Origin: JAAETI01 sp965368515
Lineage (GTDB): Bacteria; Actinomycetota; Acidimicrobiia; Spongiisociales; UBA5794
Direction of reading: 5' to 3'
Assembly: GCA_965368515.1 (NCBI GenBank)
Contig: CBDUNF010000206.1
Location: 1-6,352, forward strand
DNA length: 6,352 nt
Shown here piece by piece: positions 1 through 5,544 of the stretch (positions within the stretch are counted from its first letter, which is position 1; every line of letters begins with the position of its first letter). Under the pieces are notes generated by a model. The model made no database searches. It saw nothing but the letters and a program-made list of their open reading frames with translations, and was not told the DNA's origin. Position numbers and translations under genes: made by a program.

Positions 1-228
1 GCCGGGGCTCTGTCTCGTCATTCCAACGGCAAACGGTTCATGCTGGCGACGACCGGCGGGCTGCTCCTGAGCCTCTTCATCGAGACGGTGCAGTTCCAGA
101 TCGCAACCCGGGCGACCGATGTTGACGACCTCATCTTCAACACGCTCGGCACCGCACTCGGCGCTGGTGCGCTGATCATCTGGCACCGGAGCGCTGCCAA
201 GAGCAGCCTGCGGGACAGCCGAACCTAG
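1..228 (+). CDS. VanZ-like family membrane protein, C-terminal part (5' end outside window)
   Basis: Reading frame 1 is open from the first base to a TAG at 226-228, giving 75 visible residues; the ATG at 40 is internal, since the frame continues upstream. The visible part carries the VanZ-type signature: E28 and Q31 in a hydrophobic stretch (FIETVQFQ), then R37, D40, D42-D43, N47, G50 and G54 (DLIFNTLGTALG), followed by a short hydrophobic segment ending near IIW and a polar tail. There appear to be two hydrophobic segments here, about residues 13-34 and 44-59, as expected for the end of this small multi-pass protein. VanZ in the vancomycin resistance cluster confers low-level teicoplanin resistance, but most chromosomal VanZ-like proteins have no known role. 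No other van gene is visible, so a resistance role should not be assumed. It converges on the alanine dehydrogenase gene. Family assignment is fairly secure; function is unknown. Confidence 0.8.
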   Translation, partial: AGALSRHSNGKRFMLATTGGLLLSLFIETVQFQIATRATDVDDLIFNTLGTALGAGALIIWHRSAAKSSLRDSRT

Positions 229-251
229 CCGCAACGAGACTCTGGTTGCGG
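229..251. terminator. Shared bidirectional terminator hairpin between convergent genes
   Basis: A perfect 7-bp inverted repeat, CCGCAAC (229-235) and GTTGCGG (245-251), encloses a 9-base loop. It starts immediately after the VanZ-like stop codon and ends 8 bases before the stop codon of ald on the other strand. There is no clear U-tract on either side, which is common for terminators in GC-rich actinobacteria. Position and symmetry suggest it ends transcription from both directions. This is inferred from structure only. Confidence 0.6.
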
Positions 252-259
252 TGGAGAGA

Positions 260-1384
260 TCAGCCGCAGGAGGCGAGTGCCTCCATCGGGTCCACGTACT
301 CGTATCCAAGATCGTGAGCCACTGCCTTGTCGGTGACCAGACCGCCGCACACATTCAGGCCGTTGCGCAAATGCGGATCATCGGTGAGAGCCTGCCGGAC
401 CCCCTTGGTGGCGAGCGCCAACGCTCGGGGGAGGGTCACCGCATTCAGCGCCGCAGTTGATGTCTTGGGCACCGCACCGGGCATGTTCGCTACGCAGTAG
501 TGGACGGTTCCATCGACTACGTAGGTCGGCTCGGTATGCGTTGTCGCATGGGAGGTCTCGAAGCAGCCGCCCTGGTCGATGGCGACGTCGACCAACACAG
601 ACCCAGGACGCATCCGGGACACCATGTCGGCTGTCACCAGCTTGGGAGCCTTGGCACCCTTGACCAGCACTGCTCCGATAACGAGGTCGGCGTCGATCAC
701 CTCTTCGTCGAGAGAGGCTGCGGTCGAGTAGATGGTGGTGAGCGCCGGTCCGAAATGGCGACCGAGCTTGTCCAGCACATCGATGTTGTTGTCGAGCACG
801 GTGACGTCTCCGCCCATACCAAGTGCAACGTCAATAGCGTTCTCCCCGACTACGCCACCGCCGATGACAACGACCTTGGCAGGAGCGACACCGGGGATCC
901 CACCCAGCAGAATGCCGGAACCGCCGTGCACGCTTTCGAGTGAAGAAGCCCCCGCCTGTACCGAGAGTCGACCGGCGACCCGGGACATCGGTGCCAGCAG
1001 GGGGAGGCCGCCGTTGTTGTCGGTGACGGTCTCATAGGCGATGCAGATGGCACCACTGGAAACCAGGTCCTTGGTCTGCTCCGGGTCCGGAGCCAGGTGG
1101 AGATAGGTGAACAGGATCTGGCCCTTGCGCAACATTGCGCGTTCGGGAGCTTGCGGTTCCTTCACTTTCACCACCATATCGGCCGCGGCGAAAACATCTG
1201 CTGGGGTGGGGACGATCCTGGCGCCGACTGCTTCGTAATCAGAATCCGAAGCGCCTACACCGAAGCCGGCGCCAGTCTCGACAAGCACCTCGTGGTCAAA
1301 GCTGACAAGTTCGCGTACCGATGGTGGCTTCAGACCGACCCGCCTCTCGGCGACTTTGATTTCTCGAGGCACACCAACGATCAC
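260..1384 (-). CDS. ald: Alanine dehydrogenase (NAD-dependent)
   Basis: A 374-residue cytoplasmic enzyme, about the family's usual length, catalysing L-alanine + NAD + water to pyruvate + ammonium + NADH. It lets cells use alanine as a carbon and nitrogen source, or make alanine when NADH is in excess. The N-terminal AlaDH/PNT substrate domain opens with GVPREIK and ERRVGLKP. The catalytic and pyruvate-binding residues fall at the same numbers as in the Mycobacterium tuberculosis enzyme: R15, K75 (VKVKEP), H96 (YLHLAP) and D270 (VAIDQGGCFE). The Rossmann NAD site is GGGVVGENA at 175-183, with D198 at the end of the following strand (VTVLDNN) to hold the adenosine ribose, which favours NAD over NADP. 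The start is GTG at 1384-1382, with AGGGAG 8 bases upstream. The stop is TGA. The gene is divergent from an Lrp-type regulator, the usual ald arrangement, and converges on the VanZ-like gene. The sequence looks intact; RVGLKP replaces the commoner RVALTP. Confidence 0.96.
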   Translation of the reverse strand: MIVGVPREIKVAERRVGLKPPSVRELVSFDHEVLVETGAGFGVGASDSDYEAVGARIVPTPADVFAAADMVVKVKEPQAPERAMLRKGQILFTYLHLAPDPEQTKDLVSSGAICIAYETVTDNNGGLPLLAPMSRVAGRLSVQAGASSLESVHGGSGILLGGIPGVAPAKVVVIGGGVVGENAIDVALGMGGDVTVLDNNIDVLDKLGRHFGPALTTIYSTAASLDEEVIDADLVIGAVLVKGAKAPKLVTADMVSRMRPGSVLVDVAIDQGGCFETSHATTHTEPTYVVDGTVHYCVANMPGAVPKTSTAALNAVTLPRALALATKGVRQALTDDPHLRNGLNVCGGLVTDKAVAHDLGYEYVDPMEALASCG

Positions 1385-1392
1385 AACAGCAG

Positions 1393-1398
1393 CTCCCT
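1393..1398 (-). promoter_or_regulatory. Ribosome binding site of ald (AGGGAG)
   Basis: Read on the minus strand, AGGGAG lies 8 bases upstream of the GTG start of ald. It supports GTG rather than a downstream ATG, because the first encoded residues (IVGVPREIK) are already the conserved start of the family. Confidence 0.7.
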
Positions 1399-1458
1399 GT
1401 GAGGCGACCTAACAAACATATCGACAAACAGCTCGAATTTGGTTGCGACTTGTGGCGC

Positions 1459-1483
1459 CATTATCGACCTGTGCGCAATAATG
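1459..1483. promoter_or_regulatory. Candidate Lrp/AldR operator: 25-bp dyad
   Basis: CATTAT (1459-1464) and ATAATG (1478-1483) form a perfect 6-bp inverted repeat around a 13-base spacer. The region also reads as an imperfect direct repeat: TGTGGCGCCATTAT (1451-1464) against TGTGCGCAATAAT (1470-1482), 11 of 13 aligned positions identical with one gap, about 19 bases apart. It lies in the only divergent intergenic space and overlaps the candidate ald promoter. Lrp/AsnC regulators typically bind dyads with AT-rich arms, often in helically phased arrays, so this is the natural place for the neighbouring regulator to act on ald and on itself. Binding is inferred, not shown. Confidence 0.5.
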
Positions 1484-1489
1484 TTGTCA
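1460..1489 (-). promoter_or_regulatory. Candidate sigma-70-type promoter of ald
   Basis: On the minus strand, TGACAA (plus-strand 1484-1489) is followed after 18 bases by GATAAT (plus-strand 1460-1465), a fair -35/-10 pair. It would leave an untranslated leader of about 70 bases before the ald GTG. The -10 box overlaps one arm of the dyad and the spacer contains the other, so regulator binding there would interfere with the polymerase. No equally good pair was found for the plus-strand regulator gene. Confidence 0.4.
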
Positions 1490-1505
1490 CGACCGGCCGA
1501 ACCCC

Positions 1506-1510
1506 GGAGG
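1506..1510 (+). promoter_or_regulatory. Ribosome binding site fixing the regulator start (GGAGG)
   Basis: GGAGG is followed by 6 bases (ATTATT) and then GTG at 1517. The frame is open further upstream to an ATG at 1439, but no comparable site precedes that codon and the extra 26 residues match nothing in the family. This site therefore decides the start. Confidence 0.8.
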
Positions 1511-1516
1511 ATTATT

Positions 1517-1984
1517 GTGGCATTTCGCCTGGACCAGACCGACCGAGCCATCCTGGCCGCGCTCGGCGTAGATGGTCGGATCAGCAATGTTGCCCTTGCG
1601 GAATATGTCCATCTGTCGCCGTCTGCGTGTCTGCGCCGGGTGCGCCGGCTCGAGGAGCACGGAGTCATCGACCGCTACGCCGCAGTCATCGATCCCGCCA
1701 AAATCGGAAAGGCGACGTCGGTGTTCGTGGACATCTCGTTGTCGAGCCAAGCCGAAGACCTGCTCGATTCCTTCGAGGCTGCCGTGAAGGAAGTCCCCGG
1801 CGTAATGAGTTGTCACCTCATGGCCGGGGACGCCGACTACGTGGTGCAGATCCTGTGCGCCGACGTCGAAGACTACGAGCGAATCCATCGCAGCTATCTG
1901 TCCCGGCTGCCGGGGGTCACCCGGCTCCGTTCCAGCTTCGCGCTACGTACCGTGTGTTCCAAGCCTGCCTACGAGATGGAATAG
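1517..1984 (+). CDS. aldR: Lrp/AsnC family transcriptional regulator, probably the ald regulator AldR
   Basis: A 155-residue DNA-binding regulator, the usual length for Lrp/AsnC proteins. The N-terminal winged helix-turn-helix begins at once (FRLDQTDRAIL). The recognition region ISNVALAEYVHLSPSACLRRVRRLEE, about residues 22-47, is near-consensus, followed by HGVIDRYAAVIDPAKIG. The C-terminal RAM ligand-binding domain runs from about residue 67 (SVFVDISL) to 147. It contains the family's glycine-aspartate turn AGDADYVVQI, where effector amino acids bind between subunits, and ends with the strand TRLRSSFALRTV. The GTG start is set by GGAGG 6 bases upstream; the ATG at 1439 is rejected because it would absorb the promoter region. 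Divergent placement against ald matches the mycobacterial AldR-Ald pair, in which AldR controls ald in response to alanine. The name rests on that context plus family, so a generic Lrp-like regulator remains possible. A dyad in the shared intergenic region is a candidate operator. Confidence 0.88.
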   Translation: MAFRLDQTDRAILAALGVDGRISNVALAEYVHLSPSACLRRVRRLEEHGVIDRYAAVIDPAKIGKATSVFVDISLSSQAEDLLDSFEAAVKEVPGVMSCHLMAGDADYVVQILCADVEDYERIHRSYLSRLPGVTRLRSSFALRTVCSKPAYEME

Positions 1985-1992
1985 ACGGACTC

Positions 1993-2009
1993 GCCGAGCT
2001 GCTCTCGGC
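1993..2009. terminator. Hairpin between convergent aldR and the membrane-protein operon
   Basis: GCCGAG (1993-1998) and CTCGGC (2004-2009) form a perfect 6-bp GC-rich stem with a 5-base loop. It begins 9 bases past the regulator's stop codon and lies 37 bases beyond the last stop codon of the opposing operon. There is no U-tract. It is a plausible terminator for the plus-strand gene and possibly for both directions. Confidence 0.4.
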
Positions 2010-2046
2010 TGCCTCGGAAAGCAGGCCTCCACTGGTGGAAAAGGGT

Positions 2047-2427
2047 TCAGTGCCGCTGGCCCATGGCGTCGGTGCCTGCGATGCGGGCCCGGTAGGTGGC
2101 GATAGCGCGTTCACCGATACGCTCCGGGGGCTCGTTGGTGCGGTCGCCCTGTTCGACCAGCCACTGCCATAGGTCGGGACGAACGGCCATCGAACCCGCC
2201 CGGTGGGCGCCCGGTCGCATCAGCATCACGAACAGAACGATGAGTAGACCGATCATGAAGAAGACTGCAACCAAGATGGCGCGCGCAAACGGGTCCCCAT
2301 GCCAGATCTGCACGGCACCGCCGGTGGGTTCGGGCAGCCGGAACGCCCGGAACAGGTACACGAATATGTAGGAACCTGTGTAGATCAAGAAGCACACGAG
2401 GGCGATCAGCGCCAGAACCCGTTTCAT
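2047..2427 (-). CDS. Small two-TM membrane protein, last gene of the operon, function unknown
   Basis: A 126-residue protein I do not recognise. It has a short basic N-terminus (MKR), a first hydrophobic segment at about residues 4-27 (LALIALVCFLIYTG...), a loop of about 20 residues (LPEPTGGAVQIWHGDPF), a second segment at about 48-70 (ARAILVAVFFMIGLLIVLFVM), and a hydrophilic tail of about 55 residues rich in R, E and D, with aromatic W87 and W89. By the positive-inside rule (RPGAHR after the second segment) the tail is probably cytoplasmic and both termini inside. The frame is open further upstream, but the ATG at 2427 is chosen because AAGGAG precedes it by 7 bases and because only 1 base separates it from the upstream gene's stop codon. 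That spacing implies coupled translation and a shared job with the three-TM protein before it. No catalytic motif is visible. Confidence 0.8.
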   Translation of the reverse strand: MKRVLALIALVCFLIYTGSYIFVYLFRAFRLPEPTGGAVQIWHGDPFARAILVAVFFMIGLLIVLFVMLMRPGAHRAGSMAVRPDLWQWLVEQGDRTNEPPERIGERAIATYRARIAGTDAMGQRH

Positions 2428-2428
2428 G

Positions 2429-2953
2429 TCATGTCTCCTTTGCGATGTTGTCGATGGCGGCGGCATGGTCCGCATCGCTGGGTAGCACGATGCGGCCCAG
2501 TGAGGTCTGTTCAATGAGATATCGAAGTGGCCTCGGTAGCGATTGATAGACGACGGCGACCGCCACGCACAGGATCGCAATCGTGATTAGCGCAGCACCG
2601 ACGCCATAGCCGATACCAATGGCCCACGGGCTTTCGTAGAACAGTCCGAGCGGATCGTCGAACAAGCGGTGACCGGCCCAGATCGACAGCCACGCGGCTA
2701 GGGCCGTCACCGCGGCAACGCCGAGGTAGGCGCCCCGACTGCGGAGTCCGCGGTTGATGAACCACGGCTCGCGGAGGTGATAGCCGGCAGCGTCAACAGC
2801 ATCACCAACCGCTCCGTAGGTACCCACAACCACGTTGTGCTTGCGCCGCACATTGCTCCGCGGAAAGAGCCTGCGCAGCCAATCGGAAACGAGCAGGGTC
2901 CCCGAGATGATGATGCCCACTCCCATCAGGCTGGGGAAGAAGACGGCAACCAC
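2429..2953 (-). CDS. Three-TM membrane protein, function unknown
   Basis: A 174-residue protein I do not recognise. Predicted membrane segments lie at about residues 2-24 (FFPSLMGVGIIISGTLLVS), 74-95 (GAYLGVAAVTALAAWLSIWAG) and 110-136 (IGIGYGVGAALITIAILCVAVAVVY). Between the first two is a basic, polar stretch of about 48 residues (WLRRLFPRSNVRRKHN ... FINRGLRSR). Its arginine content suggests it faces the cytoplasm. A polar tail of about 38 residues follows the third segment. The GTG start at 2953-2951 shares its G with the TAG stop of the enzyme gene upstream (TAGTG), and AAAGGA lies 7 bases before it (2961-2966), so translation is coupled to the kinase-like enzyme. The stop is one base from the ATG of the two-TM protein. 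The two membrane proteins may form a complex, possibly docking the enzyme at the membrane. That is inference from gene order only. Confidence 0.8.
   Translation of the reverse strand: MVAVFFPSLMGVGIIISGTLLVSDWLRRLFPRSNVRRKHNVVVGTYGAVGDAVDAAGYHLREPWFINRGLRSRGAYLGVAAVTALAAWLSIWAGHRLFDDPLGLFYESPWAIGIGYGVGAALITIAILCVAVAVVYQSLPRPLRYLIEQTSLGRIVLPSDADHAAAIDNIAKET
2435..2440 (-). promoter_or_regulatory. Ribosome binding site of the two-TM protein (AAGGAG)
   Basis: Read on the minus strand, AAGGAG lies 7 bases before the ATG at 2427, inside the last codons of the preceding gene. It fixes this start over in-frame candidates further upstream, which would overlap the preceding gene by up to about 150 bases. 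Confidence 0.75.
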
Positions 2954-5544
2954 TATCCGATCCTTTCGTCCCGGCGCTCGACCCTTCCAGTGGTGCCGTC
3001 CACCGTGATCGGCTCACCGTCGCGCAAGATGCGGGTTGCATTGGGGACGTTGACGACCGCCGGAAGGCCGAACTCTCTGGCGACAATGGAGGCGTGCGAT
3101 AGGGGACCGCCGGTCTCGAGTACCACTGCTGCCGCGGCCAGGAACAGCGGAGTCCATGACGGGTCTGTCGAGTGGGCCACCAATACATCACCGCGCCTGA
3201 GTCGAGCTCCATCTGCGAGTGACGGGACAACCCGCGCGGGTCCCGTTGCCCGGCCCGGGCTGGTCGCCCGGCCCTCGAGAGCGACGCGTTCCGGCTGGTT
3301 CGGCGCATCCCGGGATGAGAGTTCCCCGCAGAACCAGTCGGGCAGGGGATCGCTTGCGAGGCACCGACGGCCAACTGAGTGGCGCCGCTCCAGAACTCTC
3401 CTTTCGACGCCGCAAGATCCAAACAGCATGCCGTCAAGCTCGGCGTCGGTCAGATATTCGACCAGCGCGACCTCGGGCAGCTGGCGGGAAGCGACGAGTC
3501 GGCGCGCCGCCTCCAAGATGATGCGTCGTTCCTCCCCTCCTAGGATCAGCAGAGCGTTCTTGGCCTTTTCCCGTAGGCCGAGGAATCGGGTTGTCTCATC
3601 GACCTGGCGCCGCAACCAGCGAGCCCGCAGGTCGATGAACTGTCCGGTCAGAATCCTCATTCGCCGCCACTTCCTGTCCCCGGACAGCCGCTTGACCAGC
3701 GTGGCGTAATCGGCGTCGTTCTGCGGCGGATGAGCAGCGATCTGTTGCGGATCGATCAGCAGGCGAAGCTGACGCCAGATCCATTCATCATTCTCCGCCC
3801 AGAGCACATCGCCATAGACCGCTCTTGATCCCATCGACCGCACCGCACCGTCAAGTTGCGCCAGAAACCGTTTCCCAACCGGGCCGACGGCGGCGATCGC
3901 GTCGCGAGGATCGGCGCCACCGGCACCGATCGTGCTACGAATCTCAGCGGTTGCGTAGTTCCTCAGTACCGACCCCAGCCCGGCCCCCCGTAGACCGCCC
4001 CGGGTGCTTGCATCGATGGCCGTACGCGTAAGCCGCTGTGCCCACCGGGCGGACTCTTCTTCGTCGAGCCACCTCTCGAGCAGAAGCTCGAGCGCCCGGT
4101 AGGTGGCACCCGCCGCGCTCGAGGCACCGACTTCGGCGGCGTAGCCCCGCCAGGCGAGATCGCGGACACGTTGCCGATACGCAACCAATCTGCGGACAGG
4201 GAGGTCGCCGAGCTCCACCTCCAGCCCGGCGATGGTCCGCGCCGCGGTGTCGATGAGTTCGACGTCGTCCGTGATTCGTTTGTGAACGGTCCGGCTTCGC
4301 ATCGCGGCGAACAGGTGGACTCCCGAACCCTGAGCCGGCATCTCGGTGGAACTGCTCGCCGCCCCCTTCGAGATGGTGCGCCCGAGGTATTGGCGCTCCA
4401 CCTCGGCCGGGTTGCCGCCGGGTAGCGATTCGGCGACTCGGCAGATGGCGGAAAGGTTGAGCGCGGCCCGGCCCGCAAAGCGCGCGACGATCGGTCGGCC
4501 ATGTGCCGGTGTTGTCGCCCCGAGATCGGCGAATGCCGACCGAAAGGCGTTCTCGAGCATCGGGGCGTTGATCGTCCACAGCAGGGGAGGCACGACACCA
4601 GGCAGCATCTCGATGACTCCGTGCGGGGTGTGAGTGTCCCCGGGTACCGGGCAGCTATCGAACCCATCGTCGAGCGTCGAATGCTCCGCGACGACTGTCA
4701 TCGACCGGGCGTCGAGGACGGTGAGGCCTGACGGGTCATGGGCCCACTCGATGGTCTGTGGTTGGCCAAAGGTTTGTTCGATGCGGATTACGAGTCGGGC
4801 GAGGTCTTCGACGAATGCCGGTGGTTTGGTGCCGGTTGAGACCGTTTCGAGCGTGTCCTTGCGGAGTTGGTGTATTGCCGAGTCATGTGGTCGGTCCTGA
4901 TCGGTAGTGACCTGGATCCGGAGAAGGTGCTCGCCGTGTACGGGATCGCTGCTGAAAGCGACGCCCGACGTCTCTGCGTCGACCCTGGCCTGAATTACGA
5001 CCGCCATGGCGATGTGATGGTCGTGCATCCGCAACTTGCGGCGATGCGAGCGCGCCGGGGGTGTCCACACCGAGGCCCAGCAGCGCCGAATGGCTTGCTC
5101 GAGATCGGTTCTGTTCGTGACGAAGACACCACTCAGATACCGGTCAGCGGAAGGAGTAGCGCCGAGGTCCTCATCCACTACCGAGGACCGCACCACCGCA
5201 GGACCCGCCGCGAGGACATCATCCATGATTCGCTGCAGGGCTCGGTCGAAACGATCAGACAGCGTCGCAGCCAGGAAGGATCGCTCGATCGCGGCGCCCT
5301 CCGCGGCGACACGGTCGCGGTCGGGAAGAGCTGAGGTGCGCAGATCTTCGACCAGCAACTGCAATCGGTGATCCCGGAGTGCGTCCAGGTACGCGGCGGT
5401 AGTGAGTACCGCCGCGGTTGGCACCGGATATCCCGCACCTAGCAACCGGTCGAGCCGTGCCGCCTTGTCCCCCACTTCCGCTGCGCTGTGACTTGATCCG
5501 TCGAGGAAAGTCAGGAAACGAGTCTGCCGTTGCGTCGTGGTCAT
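2953..5544 (-). CDS. PEP-utilising / rifampin-phosphotransferase-like enzyme
   Basis: An 863-residue cytoplasmic protein with no signal peptide or membrane segment. Residues about 8-285 form a PPDK-type ATP-grasp domain: GDKAARL (K27), VVRSSVVDEDL (R119, E125), RRCWASVW, MAVVIQARVDAETSGVAFSSDP (in two parts, 180-201), TIEWA (E266) and LDARS (R280). A middle region, about 300-740, is alpha-helical in character and resembles the substrate domain of rifampin phosphotransferase (MLPGVVPPLLW, LREKAKNALLILGG). Residues about 755-855 are the swivelling phosphohistidine domain (ATSPGRATGPARVV, then TGGPLSHASIVAREFGLPAV), with H817 the expected phosphorylated residue. This order and length match rifampin phosphotransferase, which uses ATP to phosphorylate the drug and releases AMP and phosphate. 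PEP synthase instead has a C-terminal PEP/pyruvate barrel, absent here. Several nucleotide-site positions deviate from consensus, so the substrate is uncertain. The ATG overlaps the upstream phosphatase stop by 4 bases (ATGA), and its TAG overlaps the next gene's GTG. Confidence 0.88.
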   Translation of the reverse strand: MTTTQRQTRFLTFLDGSSHSAAEVGDKAARLDRLLGAGYPVPTAAVLTTAAYLDALRDHRLQLLVEDLRTSALPDRDRVAAEGAAIERSFLAATLSDRFDRALQRIMDDVLAAGPAVVRSSVVDEDLGATPSADRYLSGVFVTNRTDLEQAIRRCWASVWTPPARSHRRKLRMHDHHIAMAVVIQARVDAETSGVAFSSDPVHGEHLLRIQVTTDQDRPHDSAIHQLRKDTLETVSTGTKPPAFVEDLARLVIRIEQTFGQPQTIEWAHDPSGLTVLDARSMTVVAEHSTLDDGFDSCPVPGDTHTPHGVIEMLPGVVPPLLWTINAPMLENAFRSAFADLGATTPAHGRPIVARFAGRAALNLSAICRVAESLPGGNPAEVERQYLGRTISKGAASSSTEMPAQGSGVHLFAAMRSRTVHKRITDDVELIDTAARTIAGLEVELGDLPVRRLVAYRQRVRDLAWRGYAAEVGASSAAGATYRALELLLERWLDEEESARWAQRLTRTAIDASTRGGLRGAGLGSVLRNYATAEIRSTIGAGGADPRDAIAAVGPVGKRFLAQLDGAVRSMGSRAVYGDVLWAENDEWIWRQLRLLIDPQQIAAHPPQNDADYATLVKRLSGDRKWRRMRILTGQFIDLRARWLRRQVDETTRFLGLREKAKNALLILGGEERRIILEAARRLVASRQLPEVALVEYLTDAELDGMLFGSCGVERRVLERRHSVGRRCLASDPLPDWFCGELSSRDAPNQPERVALEGRATSPGRATGPARVVPSLADGARLRRGDVLVAHSTDPSWTPLFLAAAAVVLETGGPLSHASIVAREFGLPAVVNVPNATRILRDGEPITVDGTTGRVERRDERIG

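Noticed and set aside
1..228. VanZ-like gene as evidence of glycopeptide resistance
   Set aside because: No vanHAX, vanRS or other resistance genes are visible, and VanZ-like proteins are widespread chromosomal proteins without proven resistance roles.
2028..2039. TCCAC-TG-GTGGA inverted repeat before the operon's end
   Set aside because: The loop is only 2 bases if fully paired, or the stem only 4 bp with a normal loop. The 1993-2009 hairpin is the better candidate.
1399..2172. Plus-strand open frame of 257 codons overlapping the Lrp-type regulator
   Set aside because: It is a shadow in another frame of the regulator. The regulator frame has the helix-turn-helix and RAM domain plus a good ribosome binding site.
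2428..2580. N-terminal extension of the two-TM protein to the start at 2580
   Set aside because: It would overlap the three-TM gene by about 150 bases and put a polar arginine-rich stretch before the first membrane segment. ATG 2427 has AAGGAG at 7 bases.
2777..3709. Plus-strand open frame of 310 codons
   Set aside because: It lies antisense to the enzyme and the three-TM gene, which have clear family motifs, coupling and ribosome binding sites. Its translation is low-complexity, rich in S, R, T and P, as expected of a GC-rich antisense shadow.
3944..4667. Two overlapping minus-strand frames of 211 and 234 codons inside the enzyme gene
   Set aside because: They are out of frame with the enzyme reading frame that carries the domain motifs on both sides. 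Their arginine- and proline-rich translations match nothing recognised, and there is no sign of a frameshift in the enzyme.
2953..5544. Calling the enzyme PEP synthase or a proven rifampin phosphotransferase
   Set aside because: There is no PEP/pyruvate barrel, and the phosphohistidine domain is C-terminal, so not PEP synthase. Nucleotide-site differences, and an operon promoter out of view so that no rifamycin-associated element could be checked, prevent a firm RPH name.
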